Positions 43,221 to 48,698 of a stretch of DNA of 48,698 nt are shown in pieces. The position numbers and the translations under genes were made by a program. Every line of letters starts with the position of its first letter. Position 1 is the first letter of the stretch. This DNA comes from Candidatus Thermoflexus japonica (GTDB lineage: Bacteria > Chloroflexota > Anaerolineae > Thermoflexales > Thermoflexaceae): NCBI GenBank assembly GCA_002898735.1, contig BEHY01000013.1, positions 1-48,698 on the forward strand, written 5' to 3'. The notes under the pieces are model-generated. The model worked only from the letters and a program-made list of their open reading frames with translations, had not been told where the DNA came from and made no database searches.

Positions 43221-43943
43221 ATGAGCCCTCGATGCTGGATCGGAACATCCGGATGGATTTATCCGCACTGGCGGGGGGTTTTCTACCCGGAGGATCTCCC
43301 CCAGAGCCGCTGGTTTTCGCACTACGCCGCGCATTTCGACACGGTGGAGATCAACAACACGTTCTATCGTTTGCCTTCTGAGGCGGCCTTCGAACGCTGG
43401 CGGGAACAGGCTCCTCCGGGCTTTCGCTACGCGGTCAAGGCCAACCGCTATCTCACCCACATCCGCCGCCTGAAAGATTGCGCGGAGCCACTCACACGGT
43501 TCCTGGAGCGGGCCCGGCGCCTGGGGGATCGCCTGGGCCCCATCCTCTATCAGCTCCCCCCCGGCTGGGGGGCCGACCCCGATCGCCTAAGGGCGTTCGC
43601 GGCCCTTCTTCCGCAGGATCTTTTCCATGTGTTCGAGTTCCGGGACCCCCGCTGGTTCGTGGAGCCGATCCGCGCGACGCTGGAGCGCTATCGCATGTCC
43701 TTCTGCCTCTTCGATATGCCGGGCCTCTCTCCCCCTCTCTGGGTCACCGGGCCGATCGTCTACATCCGTTTCCATGGATCCACCGCGCTCTACGCGGGCC
43801 GCTATCGTCGGGAGGAGCTGGCCCTCTGGGCGGAACGGATCCGGGGTTTCCTCCAGGCGGGCCATGAGGTTTACGTCTACTTTAACAGCGATGCCTTCGG
43901 GCATGCGGTGATCAACGCCATGGAGCTGCGGGAGATGCTGTGA
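43221..43943 (+). CDS. DUF72 (YecE-like) family protein
   Basis: 240 aa from the ATG at 43221 (a TTG six bases earlier is possible). Hallmarks: CWIGTSGWIYPHWRGVFYP, EINNTFYRLPSE, FRYAVKANRYLTHIRRLKD, VFEFRDPRWF and YVYFNSDAFGHAVINA. TIM-barrel fold; molecular function not settled. Stands alone on the plus strand, converging on radA. Confidence 0.93.
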   Translation: MSPRCWIGTSGWIYPHWRGVFYPEDLPQSRWFSHYAAHFDTVEINNTFYRLPSEAAFERWREQAPPGFRYAVKANRYLTHIRRLKDCAEPLTRFLERARRLGDRLGPILYQLPPGWGADPDRLRAFAALLPQDLFHVFEFRDPRWFVEPIRATLERYRMSFCLFDMPGLSPPLWVTGPIVYIRFHGSTALYAGRYRREELALWAERIRGFLQAGHEVYVYFNSDAFGHAVINAMELREML

Positions 43944-44019
43944 AAGGATGGGCTCCCATCGGGGGAGGCGGGACAGCCTCAGAAAGCTCTCAGGGGGAGG
44001 CCGGCGGCGCAACGCCGGA

Positions 44020-45384
44020 TCATCCCGTGAAGGCGATCGAGAGCGCCTCCGCGAGCGTTCGCGCGGGAAGCAACGTGAGCTCCGCCGGGACCTCGCGGAG
44101 CCGGCGGACGGTGCGGGGCAGGAGGCAACGTCGGAAACCGAGCTTTGCCGCCTCCGCCAGGCGAAGCTCGAGATGGCCCACGGCCCGCAGCTCCCCCGAG
44201 AGGCCCACCTCCCCGATGAAGACCATATCCGGAGGCAGTGGGCGATCCCGGGCGGAGGAGACGATGGCCATCGCCACCGCCAGATCCGCTGCCGGCTCGT
44301 CCACCCGCAGGCCGCCGACCACGTTGACGAACAGGTCGTGATCATGCAGACGCAGACCCACCCGCTTGGTCAACACCGCGACCAGCAGGAGCAGGCGATA
44401 GGGATCCACCCCGTTGGCCGTGCGGCGGGCTGCCCCGGGCGGCGCCGGGCTGACCAGGGCCTGGATCTCCACCAGCAGCGGGCGGGTGCCCTCCATGGTC
44501 ACCGCGACCGCGGAGCCGGAGGCCTGCACCAGGCGCTCGGCCAGGAAGAGCTCGGAAGGATTGGGCACCTCCGCCAGCCCATCCCCGCGCATCTCGAAGA
44601 CGCCCACCTCGGAGGTGGCGCCGAAACGGTTCTTCACGCTGCGGAGCATGCGGAAGGCGTGGTAACGATCGCCCTCCAGATAGAGGACGGTATCGACGAT
44701 GTGCTCCAGGAGCTTCGGGCCGGCGATCAGGCCCGCCTTGGTCACGTGGCCGATGAGGAAAACGGTGACCCCCAGGTTTTTAGCCAGAGCCTGAAACCGG
44801 ACGGCGCATTCGCGGACCTGGCTGACGCTCCCGGGAGGGGAGGGGATCTCCTCCACGTAAACGGTTTGGATGGAGTCCACGATCACCAGGCGAGGGCGCA
44901 GCGCCTGGATGTGATCCACGAGGGCTTCCATGCGGGTTTCGTTCAACAGGTAGAGCTGGGGATTGTGCAGCCCCAGGCGGTCTGCCCGCATCTTCAGCTG
45001 GCCGAGGGATTCCTCGCCGGAGATGTAAAGGACCGGGAACTCGGGCCCGGCCATCCGATCCGCCAGCTGCATCAACAGGGTGGATTTCCCGATGCCCGGA
45101 TCGCCGGCGACCAGGATCAGGGAGCCCGGCACCACCCCGCCCCCCAGCACGCGGGCGAACTCCCCCATCGGCAAGGGCCAGCGCTCCACGCCGGCTGCCG
45201 TCACGGCGGGGAGGGGGATCGGCTGGGTTCCCGGTGCCCCCTTGAGGCCGACCGCGCGAACGGATGGGGAAGGGGCGACCTCCACCAGGGTGTTCCACTC
45301 CCCACAATCCGGGCATCGTCCCATCCACTTGGGGTGCACCGCGCCGCATTTCTGACAGACATACTGGGTGCGCGCTCGGGCCAT
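44020..45384 (-). CDS. radA: DNA repair protein RadA (Sms)
   Basis: 454 aa, the usual length. N-terminal zinc finger CQKCGAVHPKWMGRCPDCG, Walker A GDPGIGKSTLLMQL, the RadA-specific VKNRFGAT motif, and a C-terminal Lon-like domain ending in a region of SVARDRPLPPD and LRAVGHLELR type. RadA drives branch migration in recombinational repair and transformation. Reads toward the DUF72 gene; its promoter lies in the region before korA-like gene. Confidence 0.96.
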   Translation of the reverse strand: MARARTQYVCQKCGAVHPKWMGRCPDCGEWNTLVEVAPSPSVRAVGLKGAPGTQPIPLPAVTAAGVERWPLPMGEFARVLGGGVVPGSLILVAGDPGIGKSTLLMQLADRMAGPEFPVLYISGEESLGQLKMRADRLGLHNPQLYLLNETRMEALVDHIQALRPRLVIVDSIQTVYVEEIPSPPGSVSQVRECAVRFQALAKNLGVTVFLIGHVTKAGLIAGPKLLEHIVDTVLYLEGDRYHAFRMLRSVKNRFGATSEVGVFEMRGDGLAEVPNPSELFLAERLVQASGSAVAVTMEGTRPLLVEIQALVSPAPPGAARRTANGVDPYRLLLLVAVLTKRVGLRLHDHDLFVNVVGGLRVDEPAADLAVAMAIVSSARDRPLPPDMVFIGEVGLSGELRAVGHLELRLAEAAKLGFRRCLLPRTVRRLREVPAELTLLPARTLAEALSIAFTG

Positions 45385-45595
45385 CCGGATCTCCAGCAGG
45401 GCTTCGTCAGCTTCCTCCTCTATGATAGCCTGAATTCGGATGATCAGGCTTCACCGGAGGCGGCGCGCCATTCTCTGTTCTGCAAAGTTTGCCTTCCCGA
45501 GCCGATCGTAAGATGATCCTACTGGAGGGGCCGGGCGGGAAGAAAGGATTTCCTGAAATCGGGCAGCCCATTCCCTTTCCGGAGCGGCGCCTCCT

Positions 45596-46702
45596 ATGGA
45601 TTCCTGCCGGGTTCTTCTGGATGGTTCTCGGTTGATTGTGGAATCCTGCGTGCGTGCAGGAGCCCATGTGTATGTCGGATACCCCATCACTCCGGCAAGC
45701 CTCATCTTCTCCTATGCCAGCCGTCGCTTTCCCATCGCCCTGCCAGCCCCGGACGAGATCACCGCCCTGCAATGGATGGCCGGCCTCTCCGCTGCCGGTC
45801 ATCTCCCTGTGACCGCCACCTCGTTCCCGGGCTTCGCCCTGATGGTCGAATCGATCAATATGGCCTATATGATGGAACTCCCCATGCTGATTATCTTCGT
45901 CCAGCGGCTTGGGCCATCCACGGGAACAGCGACAGCAGGCGCTCAGGGGGATCTGTTGCTGCTGGATGGGCTGATCTCCGGCGGCTACCCCCTCCCTGTG
46001 CTGTGCATCTCCGATCTGATGGATTGCTGGCTCCTGCCTTCCATCGCGTTGCGAACGGCCGTGGAGCTGCGCACACCGGTAGTGCTTCTCAGCTCCAAGG
46101 AGATGGTGATGACCCAGGCCAGTTTCGACCTGAGGCAGTTGCCGGCGATCGAGCCGGTGCATCGGGCTTTCTACCAGGGCCCCGGCCCTTATCGCTCTTA
46201 TGATCCCGGCGATGGCCTGGTTCCTCCCTTTTTACCGGTTGGCAACGATCGCCACATCGTCCGGCTCAACGCCTCCACCCATGATCGTTCCGGCCTCCTC
46301 CAGCATACCGGTGAGGAGGCGATGGCCAACACCCATCGTCTGGGGGAAAAGGTAGAGGCGCTCACGCCGGTTCTCTATCACCTGGATGAGCAGGATGGAG
46401 CTCAAACGCTGGTGGTGAGTTACGACATTACCAGTGGAGCCGCCCGGGAGGCCGTCAGGATCCTCCGATCCCGGGAAATCCCGGTCTCCCTTCTGCTGGC
46501 CCGCACCCTCCTGCCGATCCCGGCGATCTATTACGAAGTGATCGATCGCTACCCGCGGGTCGTGATCGCGGAAGAGAACGCCCAGGGGCAGTTCGCCCGC
46601 CTGCTCTTCGGCCGACGGATCCCATCGAAAATCCGCCTGATTGGGGCGGTGGGGCGCATGGTGCGCCCTGAAGAGATCGTTCGGGAGGTCCTTGCCGGAT
46701 GA
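45596..46702 (+). CDS. 2-oxoacid:ferredoxin oxidoreductase alpha subunit (KorA-like)
   Basis: 368 aa. HVYVGYPITPASLIFSYASR, APDEITALQWMAGLSAAGH, TATSFPGFALMVESINMAYM and RLGPSTGTATAGAQGDLLL are the pyrimidine-binding domain signatures of the OFOR alpha subunit. The late SYDITSGAAREAVRIL segment is domain II. It works with the next gene to oxidise a 2-oxoacid to its acyl-CoA with reduced ferredoxin; the exact acid cannot be told. Confidence 0.9.
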   Translation: MDSCRVLLDGSRLIVESCVRAGAHVYVGYPITPASLIFSYASRRFPIALPAPDEITALQWMAGLSAAGHLPVTATSFPGFALMVESINMAYMMELPMLIIFVQRLGPSTGTATAGAQGDLLLLDGLISGGYPLPVLCISDLMDCWLLPSIALRTAVELRTPVVLLSSKEMVMTQASFDLRQLPAIEPVHRAFYQGPGPYRSYDPGDGLVPPFLPVGNDRHIVRLNASTHDRSGLLQHTGEEAMANTHRLGEKVEALTPVLYHLDEQDGAQTLVVSYDITSGAAREAVRILRSREIPVSLLLARTLLPIPAIYYEVIDRYPRVVIAEENAQGQFARLLFGRRIPSKIRLIGAVGRMVRPEEIVREVLAG

Positions 46703-47976
46703 GCATCTTCCTTACTCGTCCAGACCTGCCGTTCTGCAAAGGCTGCGGACATCACCATGTCGTTCGCAGCACGGTGAAGGCCCTGGAGGAAATCGGAGTG
46801 AGGCCCACAGATGTGATCCTGGTAACGGACATCGGCTGTCACGGCATTGTGGACGGCAATTTCGCCACCCATACGGTCCATGGCCTCCACGGGCGCTCGG
46901 TGGCGCTGGCGGCAGGGATCGCAATGGGGCTTCCGCCGGGCAAGAAGGTGATCGTCTACATCGGGGATGGCGGGGCGACGCTCGGTCTCCAGCATCTCCT
47001 TGAGGCCGCGCGGATGAACGTCGATTTAACCGTGGTGGTGCACAACAATATGCTTTACGGGATGACGGGGGGCCAACCCAGCAGCCTGACGCCCCGCGGC
47101 TTCCGCACCGGGATCACCCCGGATGGGGTTTCCCTCCCGCATCACGATCTGTGTCGGCTGGTCTATGACGCAGGAGCCGCCTACGTTGCCCGGGTCCTCG
47201 GCCTGGGAGATTTCTCCGAGACCCTGCGCCAGGCGCTGGAGATTGAGGGCTTCACCCTTGTGGAGGTTCTGGAGCTCTGCACCAGCTATGGGGTGAAGTG
47301 GAACCCCGGGCTGCGGCTGAAAGCACTGGCGGAGGAAGCCGGTTACACCCCTGGGGTATGGACCCGTCCCCCGCGCCCGGTTTTCCGCCTGCCGGCAGGC
47401 TCAGGGGAACCCCTGAGTCCCCGCGGGGAGGGATTACTGGATCTGCCCCCGGTGGAAGTCTGGTTCTCCTCCCCGCTGGAGGAGCGCTGGACGATGATCC
47501 TGAGCGGCTCGGCGGGGGAAGGGATCCAGCAGGCAGCAGAGATCCTGGCGCGCGCCGCGATGGCCGCCGGCCTCCATGTGACGAAGAAAGGCAGCTACCC
47601 TGTGACCGTTGGGGTCGGCTTTTCGACAGCGGAGGTGATCCTTTCCCGCTCCCCGATTTTCTATCACGGTGTTCACGAACCGGATGCCCTGGTGATCACC
47701 TCGATGGATGGGTTGCGGAATCAGTGGGATCGGATCGAAAGGATGACGCGAGGGGTGCTCTGGGTGGATGCCTCGCTGCCGGTTCCGGAGACGGGAGCGG
47801 AGATCCGTGTTCGGGACTTCCGGGGACGCGCAGGGGCGCGGTATGCGGCCCTTTACGCCATCTGGACGGTCCTCCGGGAAACGGGGGTTCTTCCTCCCGA
47901 AGCGCTGCTGGAGGTGGTGCGGGGGAGCCCCCTGGCCGATCGAATTCCGGTAGATCGATTGGCCTCGCTCGGGTGA
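46699..47976 (+). CDS. 2-oxoacid:ferredoxin oxidoreductase beta-gamma fusion (KorB-KorC-like)
   Basis: 425 aa. The beta part has FCKGCGHHHVVRSTVKAL (cluster/TPP region), TDIGCHGIVDGNFATHTVHG, and the thiamine pyrophosphate motif GDGGATLGLQHLLEA to VVVHNNMLYGMTGGQ. After about residue 255 comes a gamma domain: MILSGSAGEGIQQAAEILAR, KKGSYPVTVGVGFSTAEV. In most organisms gamma is separate or joined to alpha; fusion to beta is less common. Overlaps the alpha gene as ATGA. Confidence 0.88.
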   Translation: MSIFLTRPDLPFCKGCGHHHVVRSTVKALEEIGVRPTDVILVTDIGCHGIVDGNFATHTVHGLHGRSVALAAGIAMGLPPGKKVIVYIGDGGATLGLQHLLEAARMNVDLTVVVHNNMLYGMTGGQPSSLTPRGFRTGITPDGVSLPHHDLCRLVYDAGAAYVARVLGLGDFSETLRQALEIEGFTLVEVLELCTSYGVKWNPGLRLKALAEEAGYTPGVWTRPPRPVFRLPAGSGEPLSPRGEGLLDLPPVEVWFSSPLEERWTMILSGSAGEGIQQAAEILARAAMAAGLHVTKKGSYPVTVGVGFSTAEVILSRSPIFYHGVHEPDALVITSMDGLRNQWDRIERMTRGVLWVDASLPVPETGAEIRVRDFRGRAGARYAALYAIWTVLRETGVLPPEALLEVVRGSPLADRIPVDRLASLG

Positions 47977-48300
47977 AGGGGCGGGTGGCGGATCTGCCAG
48001 ACCGGTCGGGGCCGGGGGACTCCAGAAGGCTGCCCTTCCACTCCTTTCATTTCCCGATCCGGGCCCCCGACTCTGAGGCCATGTGGCGGCCCCCGGTGCC
48101 TCCGGTGACCCCAAAGGATCTGTCCTCCCCCCTTCTCGTGGCCCAAAGGGCCGGGGAAGGGCCTCTTTGCTTGTGCGGCCCACGAGCGATCCGGGTCTCT
48201 GGGATCGGGCCGGGATCCCTACGAAACGCCTGCTTTCCTCTAATGCTCCTCTAATAGAACCTGCGTAGAATGGAAGGCGATCCTCACGGAGGGGAAGTCT
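47977..48300. other. Intergenic leader before the zinc protein and dnaK
   Basis: 324 bp with no supported gene. TAGAAT at 48266-48271 is a possible -10 box without a clear -35. CCTCTAAT occurs twice, 12 bp apart, just upstream, and could be part of a regulatory site. No CIRCE (HrcA) inverted repeat is seen. Confidence 0.4.
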
Positions 48301-48600
48301 GTGCCGCTGGTCTGCCGGAACTGTGGGATCGAAATTGAGTGGCAGCCCGTGATCGTGGATCGTCAGCCTTACTGTTGCCTGGGGTGCGCTCAGGGAGGGC
48401 CGTGCCAGTGCGATTATGACCGGCTGCCCTCCCGGGCCACACCGGCCACCCTGGCGCAGCGAATGCCCTCTCAGGCCCTTGGGGTTCTGATCCAGCGGCC
48501 AGCTCCTCTCGCTGCGACGATCGATCATTTCGAGGAAAAATCCCTCAATCCTGAACGGGAGGTTTCCGATGGCCAAGAAGGGGCGGATCGTCGGCATTGA
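48301..48600 (+). CDS. Small zinc-binding protein upstream of dnaK
   Basis: 99 aa from a GTG with GGAGGGGAAGTCT upstream. Cysteines in [10 protein letters not shown] and [13 protein letters not shown] form a zinc-finger-like core, then a Pro/Ala-rich tail. The last 32 bases overlap dnaK in another frame, so the two genes are likely coupled. Function unknown. Confidence 0.7.
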   Translation: MPLVCRNCGIEIEWQPVIVDRQPYCCLGCAQGGPCQCDYDRLPSRATPATLAQRMPSQALGVLIQRPAPLAATIDHFEEKSLNPEREVSDGQEGADRRH

Positions 48601-48698
48601 TCTGGGGACGACCAACTCGGTGATCGCCGTGATGGAGGGCGGGGAGCCCAAGGTGATCCCCATCGCCGAGGGCGGTAACCTCTGCCCATCGGTGGTCG
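48569..48698 (+). CDS. dnaK: Chaperone DnaK (Hsp70), 5' end only
   Basis: 43 residues before the window ends. [19 protein letters not shown] is the Hsp70 phosphate-1 motif of the ATPase domain. ATG at 48569 follows GGGAGG. The gene continues beyond the right edge. Confidence 0.96.
   Translation, partial: MAKKGRIVGIDLGTTNSVIAVMEGGEPKVIPIAEGGNLCPSVV

Noticed and set aside
48200..48300. CIRCE heat-shock element before dnaK
   Set aside because: No TTAGCACTC-N9-GAGTGCTAA dyad is present.

Overview
The window is high-GC bacterial DNA with thermophile-like, Chloroflexota-type gene content: proline/threonine-rich lipoprotein linkers, a large zinc-ribbon protein, NERD-helicase, DUF72, a KorA plus KorB-gamma fusion, and a small zinc protein before dnaK. 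A Thermoflexus-like or Anaerolineae-related chloroflexote is my best guess; this is inference, since no rRNA is present. Most of the window is a CRISPR-Cas super-locus.

Layout. (1) 1-720: a 147-bp tandem repeat that probably continues to the left. (2) 741-2606 (-): S9-family prolyl oligopeptidase-like hydrolase, with a terminator/attenuator hairpin upstream. (3) 2886-9334: leader with a consensus-like promoter, then a CRISPR array of 95 repeats of 30 bp (94 identical at the sites read, the last with one change) plus one decayed terminal repeat, read left to right. (4) 9379-11909 (+): one or two unfamiliar membrane proteins beside the array, possibly one gene split by a frameshift. (5) 11994-13857 (-): cas4-cas1-cas2. 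(6) 14244-16421 (+): beta-propeller-like lipoprotein. (7) 16560-33361 (-): an almost unbroken co-directional cluster. In transcription order it holds csx15-like, cas6, a PD-(D/E)XK nuclease, cas10, a Cas7-like RAMP, csx10, a small subunit, two RAMPs, csx19-like, another RAMP, a small helical protein, a CARF protein, a short accessory gene, then the type I genes cas8a1/cst1, cas7, cas5 and cas3. (8) 33749-35883: a CARF-LuxR-type regulator divergent from a P-loop protein with two Csx3-like domains. (9) 35965-48698: NERD-helicase, zinc-ribbon protein, MBL-fold hydrolase, two unknown genes, a ThiS/MoaD-like protein, DUF4062 and DUF72 proteins, radA, 2-oxoacid:ferredoxin oxidoreductase genes, a small zinc protein and the start of dnaK.

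How it may work together. One array and one Cas6 appear to serve a DNA-targeting type I complex (Cst/Tneap-like I-A/I-B) and an RNA-targeting type III-D-like complex. Cas10 keeps its GGDD cyclase motif but has no HD nuclease domain, so signalling by cyclic oligoadenylate (cOA) is the likely output. The locus carries several probable cOA sensors or degraders (a CARF ring-nuclease candidate, a CARF-HTH regulator, a Csx3 tandem fusion) but I see no HEPN ribonuclease of the Csm6/Csx1 kind. The AT-rich PD-(D/E)XK gene inserted between cas6 and cas10, flanked by a decayed copy of the cas6 3' end, and the membrane protein(s) next to the array are the best candidates for a non-standard effector arm. 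All functional statements are from motif reading; no database search was run.
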